DNA of 64,000 nt from the NCBI GenBank assembly GCA_958510875.1, contig OY294068.1, positions 27,942,297 through 28,006,296 on the forward strand, in the 5' to 3' direction. This document shows positions 45,401 to 55,324 of the stretch, piece after piece (position 1 is the stretch's first letter; each line of letters starts with the position of its first letter). The notes under the pieces were generated by a model. That model ran no database searches. It was not told the DNA's origin and was given only the letters and a program-made list of their open reading frames with translations. The stretch is from Endomychus coccineus (Eukaryota > Arthropoda > Insecta > Coleoptera > Endomychidae). The translations under genes were made by a program, and so were the position numbers.

Positions 45401-48400
45401 CTTCAATTTATATTAGCAGTCCAAGGATCTCCTAAGTTGAATAGAATTGTAAAAACAATTAGTAAAGTATTAGGGCGGGGCGGGGTGAAAGAGGTACAAA
45501 ATTTAGAAGAAGCACTGGCATTCCATGGTGTCACTGTGAGTATTAGAAATTGTGATACCTATTCCTTATGAGAGCTAACTCACTAAGAAGTGGTATTTGT
45601 ATGTTCCAGCCCTATTTATATGAAAGATTCACCATTGATTTAAACATGGAACCGGATTTTATAAGCGATAATCTTCAACTCGAATGGGAAAGCGAATTAA
45701 CTCTGCCGGAGAATATGAATGCTATAGTTGAGGAGCTGAAGTTTTACAGAAACCTGAGACCTATAACTATTGTTCTACATGGTCCTCCGAGTTCGGGCAA
45801 GACACGACTGTCTAAACGATTATGCAAAGAATACGGCCTTCACTACATATCAATAAAGACCTTGATCGAAGAAACTTTACAAAACTTGGTACCAAGTCAT
45901 GACTATTATAACTGATTCATAATTCTACATTCATTGGCATACTGAAGCATGTCCTGAAGATCCTAGACATTTCAATTGCATCGAGTTTTGAGAGGAAACA
46001 TCTCCCCACGGTTTATCATGAAATACCACTCTTGTTTCGATACATAATGTTCTACAAGTTCTGCTGAAATGTCTGGAACCTTCATGAGAATACGACTTCC
46101 TTATGTGGCTAAGATATGGAAAATTTTAGAGACAAAGCATACTAGATGAAAAAGCGAGATTGAAAGCTAAAGAAGAAAGGGATAAATTGAAGGAAGCCGC
46201 GATGGAAGAAGAGGAACCAGCAGACGATGAAGAAATGGACGAAGAAGGAGGAGATGAAGAAGAGGACGAAGTGGGGGATATTGAGGAATGGGAAGAGCAA
46301 ATAAGAGATATTCAAATGGGCCTGTCACAATCGCAAAATGGAAAACTTCCTGACGAGTATGTCAAACGGCTACTCAAACCTTTTCTGGCAAAAAATTTCT
46401 GCCAGAACCAAGGATATATTCTGGACAGTTATCCAAAAACTATTGCTCAGGTAAGATTCAGAACGTTTAGTCGTTTGTGTGAAGAACCAAATAGAAAGTA
46501 GGCAAAACTAAGGGATCTAGTTCACTTATATAATTCATACTATTTCATTTAATGTTAATCCAGTGTTACTCCCATTAAACACGTTCTTTCCAAGGAGGGA
46601 TAAGATAAGATACCAACATCTTGGAAATTGCCCTAGTTACTGCAAATCGCAAAAAAGCCCCTTTGTCTGAATATGTACATTCTAATAACCGCAGGTGCTT
46701 CAACGACATGAAAGAGCCCATGGGCATAAAGTACACTATTATGTGGTTTGTATCTAAACCATAAAAACACAATGATGAAATAGTATGAGATGAAAACAAA
46801 AACATTATTTTCCGGCCATTCTAGTTAGAAGAATAACTGCATACTGTTATACTATTCACAGGCTCAAGATCTGTTTGGACAAGCAGTATCAGGTGAAGGA
46901 GGGGAGGGCGGTGAAGGCGGAGGTATTACAATGGGACCCCGTATTATGCCACAGTTTGTGATTAGTTTACAAGCCACAGATAAGTTTCTATGTGACAGGA
47001 TAATGGCTCTTCAACAGAGAGATATTGAGGTAGGCACCGATTTTCTTTCTCTTCAATAGAATAGTGGGCTCCTAAATCAACATTTATGAAAATTATAAGT
47101 CTGCCCATTAGTATGTCGAAGTGACTTCATTTACATGAATTTTCGTTCAACAGAAGATAATACCAAATTAAATTTTGCATGTGTAACATATTTAGGTGAA
47201 CACTCACAAAAAATATCTCAATTTCTTAAAAACCAGAATAAAAACGTCGCCTTTAAAACAACAAATAATCTATACGGTGTGAACTCCGTTTCAGATTATG
47301 ATTTCATTGACAACCAATTTCTAATTTATTGTACAAATAAATCCGGATGAGACAAGCTCTGACATCTGTGATATAATAGCGGAAGTTCATTGTTGACATT
47401 GCAGAGGATTGTCTGTATCTATAAATTCACGGAAGGTGTCGTTCGTCCGGAATTGATTATTTTCCGGCAGGTTGTAGATCGTTTCGCCATTGTAGGAAAT
47501 AATGTTAAACAAGAGAGATAATACTTATTAATTATTGTTTCTCTATTGGAAAGTTAGATAATCGGTATTCTAAACAAAGAAAGTTAGCAGAATATTGTCA
47601 GATGTTTATAGAAATTAACCTACTTTTCAATTGTTTTCTATTCATTTTCTCTCAACGCCAGTGAAAGGTTAGACTCTTGTTTCGTGAGTGAGATTATGGT
47701 CATGGAAATATTTAAATTCAATGTATTGATAAATGTATATTAGTTCAAGATTGCATTTATGCGAATCCGTTTAAGTCTAGGTGGGTAAATTTAGCTAGGT
47801 CAGTTCTATCATATTTTAATCAATTTCTTGCAGGACTAATTTATTATAAATATTGTAAAATCAATGAAATATTTTTAAGGGAACGCGTTATACCGAAGAA
47901 ATCATGTTGAAAAGATTGGCAACATTTAGGGAGCAAAATACTGAAGATGATACAGTTCTTAATTTTTTCGATGAAGTTGAAGTACATCCGATTTTGATTA
48001 ACGTAATGGATGACGAGTCAGAAAATATGGACAAAATTTATGAAATCGTCTTTGGTTTCTTAGGAGATCCTGTTTCTTTCGGGATGTCGGCAGAGGAAGA
48101 ACGCGAATGGCAATTAAATAACGAACGAGCGCGAGCAGAAGAAATGGAACGGCAAAGAGCAGATAAACAGGTAATTCATATTAATACCTTGTTAATAAAT
48201 TCCTTAAGACTCTCAGAATGTTTTACCAGTGATGCAATAATGATCTTTCTATATCGGTCAATCGAATTTCATGATGAGTGAGGTTATTCAAATTGCCATC
48301 TATTGGAAAAGATGGTTCGAATATAGAAAATAGCGATCTCCAGATGTGAGTATCATATTCACGTGTACTCTATCTTGGAAGTGGATAGTTTATTATAGTA

Positions 48401-48621
48401 AGCTATAAATCCATGAAAATGGCTTTGGCACACAAAGTTGGCAAGCCTAGTTCTTTCAATGGCCGCCCGTTTTGTAACGAAGCTTAAATTTTGAAATATC
48501 ATTCATTTTAGATCAGGCAGTAAATACGAATATTACATGTAAACTCCGTTTGAACAGTTCATTATTTCAACAAATATGTGTGAACTCCGAATGTGTATTC
48601 CGTGATTGTCACTTTTCTAAA

Positions 48622-48657
<36 letters not shown>

Positions 48658-51600
48658 TGTAATTATTCAAATAAAAGAATCGAATTCATGCCGGCTTAAA
48701 AATTGCATTCATTCCGATTAACTTATGTTGCAAAAACGGGGATCTGGTAAGTTAAACAGCCTTATGTATAAAAAGGGCGAACAACCAAAAACACTCCGAT
48801 AACATTTGTTTACTGAGCCAAGAGGAACTACCGAGATATCATGAGCGCGAATTTTAGATCTAAAAAGTAGCGTCACTTTCAAGCATTGTTCGGAACATAA
48901 ATAAAAAAGCCTCGGCACAAAATAAGGAATTGGTGGTGCGGACTTGACCAGAACCTCGAAAACATATAAAAGCAGTGACAGACAAAAGATCGGGATCTTA
49001 TCATCTTTTATTAATTGATTATCAATCAGTACCGTTAAAGTGTGATTATTATATTAGAATCAGAGTGAATTAATTATTATCTGAGTTCAAGTCAGATTTG
49101 AAATTTGAATTAATAATAGTGTTCCGTGTTAGTGAATTTTACATAAGGTAAATGATAGCTTAATATTTTATTTCCGGGCATTACGATATATTTTCCGATC
49201 CGACCGAATTTTAACCGTTTGATATATCGTAGTGCGTTTTAACAACATTTCAAGTGACAATGCTATCTGCATGATTACCGTACACCGCTTATTAATGTAG
49301 GACCTGCTTGATTTGTGTTTCCGTAATTTGATAAATGTAAATCATTTATTAACCGATTCCGTACCGTTGATTTGAAATTAAATACCGAACATATCGTAAA
49401 AATAGATATGTTGTAACAGTTTTCTTTTACCGCATGAGCTTCCTTACATTTTCCACCTTGGGTGGATTTTTGTGTAATATACTGTTCAATTGCATTTATT
49501 AATTATTCTGAAAGTGTATTTCTAATTGTTAATATATATTTGATATTTGGAATTCCCAGTTTTATTAAGTTATTTTTGCTCCATCTTTAAATGAGCTAAG
49601 TTTTAACTAGGTATCAATTGTAATTAAAGCCTACAATGTTGATACTGTTTTCTGCCCAATGGGCCCTGGTTTTATATCACTGTAGCTACCCTAGGGATGA
49701 AACGGACCGCTTTGGATCGTTTTTTATTGGACCAACTAGCTCAAATTAAAGTAATTAATCCAGGGCTCGTAGTGAAACGTGCCCTGGGATTCTAGACTTG
49801 TGAATTGCCTGAGCGTCAACTGCTTAGTAATATGTAACTACAAAAATAAATGAATTCACAGTCAAGAATACAGGCACTACGAGATGGTTTTATAGTTGAT
49901 AGAAATTCAGAAAAATAATACAAGTTCAACTTAACAATTTGGTTTATTCCAAACGGAATTTAGTAATAAATTAAAGAAAGTACAATTTTGATATTACATA
50001 AAATAAAATTGAATTTAATTACACGAAATAAATGAACATCAATTTTAGTTAAGAGATTGAAATCAAATATTTAATTGAAAAAAAAATTATCGAATGCTGA
50101 GAATTAAAATGAACCTCAAAATGGGTTCTATAAAATTAGTGGAATACAACTTCAGTTGAATAACATAATCAGAGAAATGAAAACATGGTCATTCAAACTA
50201 AAAAATGTTACCCTCCTTGAAACTTGATGGATCTGGATGTCGGTCCGGCCAGGAGATTCACAAAACCGTCTCGAGAAGAAGAAGAGAGGCACCTCAGTTG
50301 TTCTTACCATGTAATTTCAAAAAAAACGAACAGAACCTGGCCTGAGTTCAAAGGACAAGTAACACAGTCAATTGGAATAACCGTACGATTCCACAACTGA
50401 CTATGTTATCTTCCCAAATTGTAAAAACACTATTACAAAATTGAAATCTTGAAGAGATATCAATTTAGACAACAATCTAAATTAATCTGAAAGAATTAAA
50501 TTATTACAATTGTTACTTAAATTAGCAAATAATTTAAATGTGACTGAAAGAATAATAATTAAAATGTGACTGAAAGAATAATAATTGAAATGTTGAAATT
50601 TGCCAGTTAGCATAAAAACCTGAATTGCTTGAAATGAATTGCACATGTGGATTGATATTGTAATTTGTACTAACTCTGAACGAGCGTAACAGATGTAATA
50701 TATATGTATACTCAATAAGCAGTAATTGGGTTACTTACTTTGTACTAACCCTTAACAACCTTTACTGCACGTTTTGTCTGATAAGACCATCCTGTATACT
50801 TTGTACTAGAATCACAAAATGGCGATTTTCAAAATCGCTCAAATACCATGTGCAATTTGTGGGGTTAACTACAAGATGAAAAATAGATATTAACGGTATA
50901 AACTGCCCACGTCTCGCTAGATTGATTTCATACAATTATTACAACAATCCCTTCAACAGCAAAATTTAAGAAATGACTAACAAGCAAAGAATTAATGGAA
51001 TCAACGTACCTCTATCAACACTGTCACCACAATGACCGCTTGAGACTTCCGTTCTGATATCTTCCCCTCCCCGCGATACTTGCGCTATCGAATCTGAGGC
51101 AAACTAATTTCACTAATCGATGTTATTGAACGCATAGATGTCTTTGAGATATCATCGGACAAGTTTCCTAACCGAAAAGAAATCTTGAACTGTTCATTAC
51201 AGTATTCTTTAATTCACGTAACGGCGAACCGTTACAGGGACAAGGGTATCTACAGATAGCATAGTGACAAGCCTTGTGGTGAGGACCCTAGCAGAAGTCC
51301 TCAAAAGGAGTAAACCTTTAGAAAAATCTGGCGCCCGAGGATATGAAGTTTACCGCAGTAAGCAGTTTACCGAAAAGTCACAAGGTACACGTCATAGTTT
51401 ATTGTAGAAGGTGCTTCGGTACGTGTACAAATTGCAAGTATTTCTCTCTACAAACGGCCATAGTTAACTCACCGAATGGCGCGTGAAACAGAGCGAATAC
51501 TCTATCTTGGAAGTGGATAGTTTATTATAGTAAGCAATTCTGTACAATTCTGGGAGCATCTGAAGAGGATTTGGAAGCTCTATTTTTGTATCCCTTAATA

Positions 51601-52066
51601 CTGAATAAGGACATTATAACTTTAAATAACGATCTATCTTCTTTGGACTTATTATTTCTGTTTTACCATCCTATAAATATATTAATCATTTCAAATTACT
51701 GATTACACTGAATTTAAGACTATGGAAGAAAAAGCTAGAGAAGCTTACAAGGAAAAGATGCAAACCTGGAATGATACACTGGAACGACTGCAAATGGAAG
51801 AACATAAAATTATTGTCGCAGAAAGTGAGCCTTTACGTGACTATTTGATGGAATTCGTTTTCCCAACGTTAACTCAAGCCCTCATACAAGTAGCCAAATT
51901 GAAACCTGATGATCCTGTAGATTTCATCGCAGAATTCTTATTGAAAGAAAACCCCGAAGGAAAAATGTTTGATCCTTCGTATTCTGATAAAGGGGAAGAC
52001 TTGATAGAAGCTTGCAAACAAGTTGTTGAACCTGTTATGGAAGGGGAATCTGGAGGAAGCATGTAA
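33454..52066 (+). CDS. AK7: Adenylate kinase 7, upstream tandem copy, eleven exons
   Basis: Exons: 33454-33603, 34346-34643, 34773-34897, 37048-37152, 37916-38085, 45364-45535, 45610-45888, 46130-46450, 46862-47029, 47880-48170, 51719-52066. All are GT-AG; phases join into 2427 nt (808 aa; human AK7 is 723). Residues about 35-340 match the N-terminal NAD(P)-binding/epimerase-like region of AK7 (KYQVIGTLSS, ILISTIMTWAS, YVACAGFVFGREEDSL, RIPVIHVVDLAK). An adenylate kinase core follows, with P-loop GPPSSGKT (398-405), an acidic run at about 458-490 and NQGYILDSYPKT near 526-537. A charged coiled coil leads to a C-terminal Dpy-30 motif (LRDYLMEFVFPTL, DPVDFIAEFLL, about 732-770). AK7 balances adenine nucleotides in axonemes. 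The first bases of exons 8 and 11 are the least certain. Intron 5 (7.3 kb) holds a LINE and a mariner. Confidence 0.92.
34898..35220. other. AK7 (upstream copy) intron 3, left part
   Basis: No element recognised before the Tc1-like insertion at 35221. Confidence 0.5.
35221..35599. mobile_element. Tc1/mariner-type nonautonomous element, copy 2 (379 bp)
   Basis: Ends CCGGGATATCAAAAATTACT and the complement, flanked by TA (35219-35220 and 35600-35601). The inverted repeats extend inward about 165 bp, through ACCTACAAATTTCATACC. Between them the minus strand encodes VNLCIEQNGGHFQQLL, resembling the C-terminus of insect Tc1/mariner transposases. It is therefore an internal-deletion derivative of an autonomous element, and it links this family to that superfamily. 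Confidence 0.85.
35602..37047. other. AK7 (upstream copy) intron 3, right part
   Basis: AT-rich intron with a GATA-type short repeat near 35855-35900 and a (TC)n microsatellite at about 35937-35963. No coding relic seen. Confidence 0.45.
35937..35963. repeat. (TC)n microsatellite
   Basis: About nine uninterrupted TC units followed by an imperfect ATTCTCTCC. Confidence 0.8.
37685..37835. mobile_element. Short inverted-repeat element with palindromic core
   Basis: The left arm 37685-37716 (AAGTGAATCGATTCCTGTGA then GATGGCGGCCAT) is the complement of the right arm 37807-37835, with small differences. The core 37759-37797 is rich in CACGTACC/TACGTAGAC palindromes. About 150 bp in total, in intron 4 of the upstream AK7 copy. 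No target duplication was fixed. Confidence 0.6.
38546..38560. repeat. Left target-site duplication of the intron LINE
   Basis: TCAGTTATTAACGCA, repeated exactly at 42923-42937. Confidence 0.9.
38561..39202 (+). pseudogene. LINE ORF1 protein, 3' part
   Basis: About 213 codons remain after 5' truncation. The middle (PVDQLPKLTKVTLWIPGN, ILRRLAAQNPWAKIGDWITF, GKILVFGVREADLVCLNRRD) resembles the DUF4780-type domain often seen in insect non-LTR ORF1 proteins, thought to bind RNA. The tail is charged and disordered, with a stop at 39200-39202. Most upstream codons in the open frame before 38561 are host intron. Confidence 0.75.
39392..42831 (+). pseudogene. LINE ORF2: endonuclease, reverse transcriptase, RNase H (one frameshift)
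   Basis: Frame 1 (to about 41115) holds an AP-type endonuclease (IIGCDTNAHHSFWGS, SDHRWISF) and the first RT blocks (SPGVDGVYPALLQW, VRVVFIPKPGKSDYS, SYRPISLTSFLLKTLE, FIDIEGAFDQ). Frame 2 (from about 41115) resumes at GCPQGGVLSPLIW, with the catalytic YADD inside GYADDLTILL. RNase H follows (FTDGSKNSRGSGSG, TELVAVTQGARIA, MTDSRAALQAL, WVKGHSGHQGNEEADRLA), then a CxxC...H...C knuckle (CRGCYEEDETAEHVICHC). The true start probably lies upstream of 39392, in sequence that is open only in part. A single lesion near 41110 separates the frames; otherwise it looks young. Confidence 0.9.
42923..42937. repeat. Right target-site duplication of the intron LINE
   Basis: TCAGTTATTAACGCA, identical to 38546-38560. 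Confidence 0.9.
42938..44173. other. AK7 (upstream copy) intron 5, between LINE and mariner
   Basis: AT-rich; no defensible coding frame or terminal repeat. Confidence 0.45.
44176..45032 (+). mobile_element. Internally deleted mariner element (857 bp)
   Basis: Terminal inverted repeats CGAGGTCTGTCCCAAAAGTA and its complement (ending TTTTGGGACTGACCTCG), flanked by TA (44174-44175 and 45033-45034). An N-terminal transposase part begins at ATG 44336 and continues through frames with a helix-turn-helix (GIPKSTVWQILTEHLGI) and KTFRLEIAQ. The sequence then jumps from DEKF (just after the first catalytic Asp) to APCDF (the third), deleting the catalytic middle. The C-terminal part is in another frame. 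Full-length mariners are about 1.3 kb, so about 0.4 kb is missing. Confidence 0.88.
47133..47480 (+). pseudogene. Probable Penelope-like fragment in AK7 intron 9
   Basis: LNFACVTYLGEHSQKISQFL and KNVAFKTTNNLYGV resemble the short linker between the RT and GIY-YIG domains of Penelope-like elements. The match is short and no catalytic residue is visible. Confidence 0.4.
48366..48403. repeat. 38-bp direct repeat, left copy
   Basis: Starts TACTCTATCTTGGAAGTGGA; exact match to 51498-51535. Confidence 0.9.
48624..48655. repeat. (TA)n microsatellite
   Basis: About sixteen uninterrupted TA units in AK7 intron 10. Confidence 0.9.
50536..50586. repeat. 26-bp tandem duplication
   Basis: AAATGTGACTGAAAGAATAA occurs at 50536 and 50562 with identical continuation TAATT. 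Confidence 0.85.
51498..51535. repeat. 38-bp direct repeat, right copy
   Basis: Exact match to 48366-48403. Confidence 0.9.
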
Positions 52067-52151
52067 CATTGGGTTTCGGGATTTTCGTTCTATGATTGTT
52101 ATGTTGATTTCAATATATCTATTACAATGTGTAATTTATGTGTAATTCCAT

Positions 52152-52157
52152 ATTAAA
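52152..52157 (+). other. Candidate poly(A) signal of the upstream AK7 copy
   Basis: ATTAAA about 85 nt after the stop codon; there is no AATAAA closer. Confidence 0.4.
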
Positions 52158-52232
52158 ATTTTACTTCTGGGACTTGATATTCCGAAAATTGTTCTGGTGG
52201 GATAGGATCTCTAATCCCAAATATAAACTAGT

Positions 52233-52520
52233 GTTGCCGCTTAGATAATAGATGAATAGTGGCAATGGCAGTTACTCTTCGCAAATCATTTGATTTGGTT
52301 ACTGATTTTTACATAATTATTTTACATTCTATAAAATATTTGCATCTGTGTGAAGATAATGAAATAAATTATTTATTTTATTATATTTACACAATTAAAT
52401 AAATAATATTCAAATTAATAATGTTTTTAAGGAAATGTTATTACAAAAACAAATTTTCCGTTTCGGGGAATCGAACCCGAGCCTACTGAGTGGGAACCGT
52501 TTAAGTAGGGTATAAATTAT
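52233..52520. repeat. Dispersed repeat with tRNA-like segment, copy 3 (partial)
   Basis: It shares GTTGCCGCTTAGA, CGCAAATCATTTGATT, GGTTACTGATTTTTA, TATTTACACAATTAA and AATAATGTTTTTAAGG with copies 1 and 2. The tRNA-like part at 52462-52503 has, on the minus strand, a TCGGG/CCCGA stem around TTCGATTC. The right half present in the other copies is missing. Confidence 0.65.
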
Positions 52521-52831
52521 AAGGGGGGGGGATTGGAGGTGCACAGGAACTAAAGTTCCGACTACTGGGTTTTTCTGCAAATTGTATATGTATACAGTTT
52601 TGTATTAGGTAGCTTTTCTCCTCACATAATTAAATCAATAAAAATAACTAGAGTATTATTTTATGTGATAGAAATGATCAAATCTGAAAGGTTCATGAGA
52701 GAATTTCTAAAATGTTCTGCAAAATTGACTTGTTGTAAAAAGTAGTGGTACAAGAAATTTTCCTTTATGCCGAATTCCGGCTCACTGCAGAAAATCAGAT
52801 ACTGACTTTACCTATTTGTTATCTCAATTGT
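52521..52831. other. Noncoding sequence
   Basis: Nothing recognised apart from a short G run near 52524-52531. Confidence 0.4.
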
Positions 52832-53603
52832 AATAGATAGATACATAGATTTTATTATTCGTTCACACTTGTACAAAATTATCTACAAATATTGCCCGCA
52901 GGCGTAGAACAAACATGTCAAAATACATTTTGTTAAAAAAAAATTAAAAATAGTAAACAAAATTTAAAATGGTAATTAGTACAACATTTTACACTTATAC
53001 CCATATTTATTGAATATTCATTTCATTTTGGATTCAATAAATATGTGAACTTATGGCTCAAGTAATAATAAAATCTCAAAATATATACATGTACATATAC
53101 AAACACACATATATAATCTTGTTAAAATCAAACATTATTAAAATTAAAAATATACACACATATACACACACATATATATACATTATGCATATATACACAT
53201 ATACACACGTCCATATATATACATTTCAAATTAATATTTCACACATACGTTTCTTAAAAACTATTGAAAAACACTATCAAGACTATCGAAAAGAAATTCA
53301 TGTACTGAGTAATAAGCTTTGTTTATAAGAAGACGATATAGGTGACTTTTTAGATACTTCATGGGTTTATTTCTTACATGTGGTGGAACTTTGTTGAATA
53401 TTTTAATTATCATATATTCTGCATTCTTTTGGAGGTAGGTGTAGTTGAACTTATTGCATATAACATTGTCCCTATTTCTGGTTTGGTACAAGTGAGATTC
53501 TGTTTTAAAAAGCGATGAATTATTTTTGACAAAATCACGCATTCAAATATGTACAAGCTAGGTAACGTGAGAATTTTGTGTTCAATAAAATACTTTTTAC
53601 AAC
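52832..53603 (-). pseudogene. Jockey/CR1-like LINE 3' end, minus strand
   Basis: On the minus strand the C-terminal tail of a LINE ORF2 reads HKILTLPSLYIFECV, SHLYQTRNRDNVICNKFNYT, YLQKNAEYMIIKIFNKVPPH and INKAYYSVHEFL, ending at about 53261. A 3' UTR with a TG/TA microsatellite follows, then AATAAT, then a terminal ATCTATGTATCTATCTATT, the short-repeat tail typical of these elements. The rest of the LINE is absent; a mariner fragment adjoins at about 53603. Confidence 0.75.
53088..53235. repeat. CA/TA-rich microsatellite
   Basis: Imperfect ACACAT and ATATACAC units inside the 3' UTR of the minus-strand LINE fragment. Confidence 0.8.
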
Positions 53604-54771
53604 TTATATCTCAACATAAACTTCTTGTAGCCAGATACACTTCGTCCAATGTTTTTCTAATTTTTCGATCATTTCCAAATAATACGATCACGGCAATCCT
53701 TCTAAATAGACGTTTGTTTCAGCGATGACTTGATCGTTGAAGCCAAATCTCTTTCAGCCGAGCCATTTCTTCAAGTTTGTAAATAAATAAAAATCGCAGG
53801 GGGCCCAATTTGGAGAATATGATGGATGCTGAACCAATTCGTAGCTCAATTCATGTAATTTTGCCATTACGACTGCGGACTTGTGCGCCGGAGCGTTGTT
53901 AAGATGCGAGAGCACTTTTTTCTTTGCCAAATGCAGCCTTTTTTGCTTCAAATCGATCGTCGAATCTATCCAACAGCTCTGCATAATATACGCCAGTGAT
54001 CATTTTGTCATTTTCCAGGCAATCGATATGGACGATACCGTGTGCATTCCAAAAAACTGTCGCCATGACTTTGTTGACCGATAAACTCACTTTGGCCTTT
54101 TTCGGTTTATTTTCACCAGGACAAGTCCACTGTTTCGTCCACGTTTACGAACTTATCGCGTTTGAACATCGCCAAACACTCCTTTGAAGTTGTCACAAGG
54201 TCGCGCTTGTTGTCAACAGAGAGCAAATGCTGCACCCATCTGGTAGATAGCTCTCTCATATCCAAAAATGTATGCAAAATGTTCCGTACTCGCTCGGTTG
54301 AGATGCCCATAGCTTAGCAATCTCGTGCACTTTAACTCGCCGATCGTCCAATATCATACCATGGACTTTATTGACGATTTCTGGCGTTGTAACCTCAATT
54401 GGACGACCAGAACGTTCGGCGTCCTTTGTGGTCATACTACCACAACGAAAATCAGTAAACCACTTGTGAATTGTTCCAATCGATCGCGTGAAGAGTCCCC
54501 ATAATGTTTAACAAGTGATACTTTGTTTGCGTAATGTTTCCTTCACCCAAGAAATAACATTTAATCAAGACGCGAAACTCACTTTTTTCCACGTTTACAA
54601 AAATTTTCTAAGTTGCTTCCTTCCGATGGGTGTCAAAACAGAACTCAATGACACATCAGTCTGAAAATTTTAATGCGTTCTAGTTAAAGATGGTACATCA
54701 CAAGTGTCACATGGAATTTCCATTGGGGCTCCATCGGTTTTAATTTTCAGTGATTTTTCACCTTGCCCTCG
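53604..54771 (-). pseudogene. Mariner-like element, minus strand, decayed
   Basis: Minus-strand frames give nearly the whole mariner transposase order. An N-terminal EFRVLIK block is followed by VKVHEIAK, ISTERVRNILHTF, LSTRWVQHLLSVDNKRD, NVDETVDLSW (damaged first Asp region), FWNAHGIVHIDCLE (second Asp), LNNAPAHKS, and HPSYSPNWAPCDFYLF (third Asp, with D changed to N in SPD). It then ends with LVIGLP-like and C-terminal blocks. Several frameshifts and stops make it inactive. The upper end has a terminal repeat closing CCTTGCCCTCG, then TA at 54772-54773. The lower terminus is missing. Same family as 3473-4267. Confidence 0.85.
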
Positions 54772-54780
54772 TATTGTGTC

Positions 54781-54983
54781 CATAGAGATCAAGAATAGAG
54801 TACTCGAGGCCCAAAGGAGCAATGTTATTAATTTGACTGGGTGTACGCGTGCGACGGTGGTTTTATCCTTTTTTGATAGTCTGTTCTCTCTTCCGACAAA
54901 TTAGAAAGAGATAGAAACACCGTAGAGTTCTTAGAGCTAGTCACGAAATCCGTAATTTAAGTATTCTATTCTTGATCTCTATG
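54781..54983. mobile_element. hAT-like MITE (203 bp) with 8-bp target duplication
   Basis: The ends CATAGAGATCAAGAATAGAG and its complement form inverted repeats of about 23 bp. ATTGTGTC flanks both sides (54773-54780 and 54984-54991), an 8-bp duplication as made by hAT transposases. There is no coding sequence. It inserted immediately beside the terminus of the mariner at 53604-54771. Confidence 0.88.
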
Positions 54984-54991
54984 ATTGTGTC

Positions 54992-55324
54992 TTTACGACG
55001 ATCAGTAGAACGCATGAGCAGTTACTGCAGCTCGCAGATAGATTTTAATTTGTAACTTTGTATCAATGTAAGTACCAAGGGGTTTATATAGACGGGAGAA
55101 CGGATTCGAGTGGTAGATGGTAGACGAAAAATATCGTTTATGGAACCAATATGGCGAAGATTCGAAGATTCTAAATCAATATCAATAATAAAGATAAGAT
55201 CCATATGTGACATTGCGGCCGAATCAACAGGTCAGAGGAATAATGATGCGAAACATTGAAATGAATTACAGAACTCCGTAGACGTCAGGAGTGACGTTTT
55301 ATGTCAAAACTATTTTGAATAAAA
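54992..55324 (+). promoter_or_regulatory. Upstream region of the second AK7 copy
   Basis: This stretch separates the hAT-like MITE from the second AK7 start codon. It should hold the 5' UTR and core promoter unless a noncoding exon lies further up. No TATA box is evident. Confidence 0.4.

Larger units (their letters stand above)
48171..51718. other. AK7 (upstream copy) intron 10 with a 3.1-kb unit between 38-bp direct repeats
   Basis: Identical 38-bp repeats at 48366-48403 and 51498-51535 bracket 48404-51497. Inside are a TATAAAAGCAG promoter-like motif near 48966, a 26-bp tandem duplication at 50536-50586, GC-richer patches at 49660-49810 and 51220-51340, and CTGGCGCCCGAGG at about 51329, which looks like an LTR-element primer site. 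No coding frame was found. It may be an unclassified element or a compound of several. Confidence 0.5.

Noticed and set aside
51329..51341. A primer-binding site proving an LTR retrotransposon in AK7 intron 10
   Set aside because: CTGGCGCCCGAGG resembles such sites, but no LTR ends immediately upstream and there is no gag or pol coding sequence.
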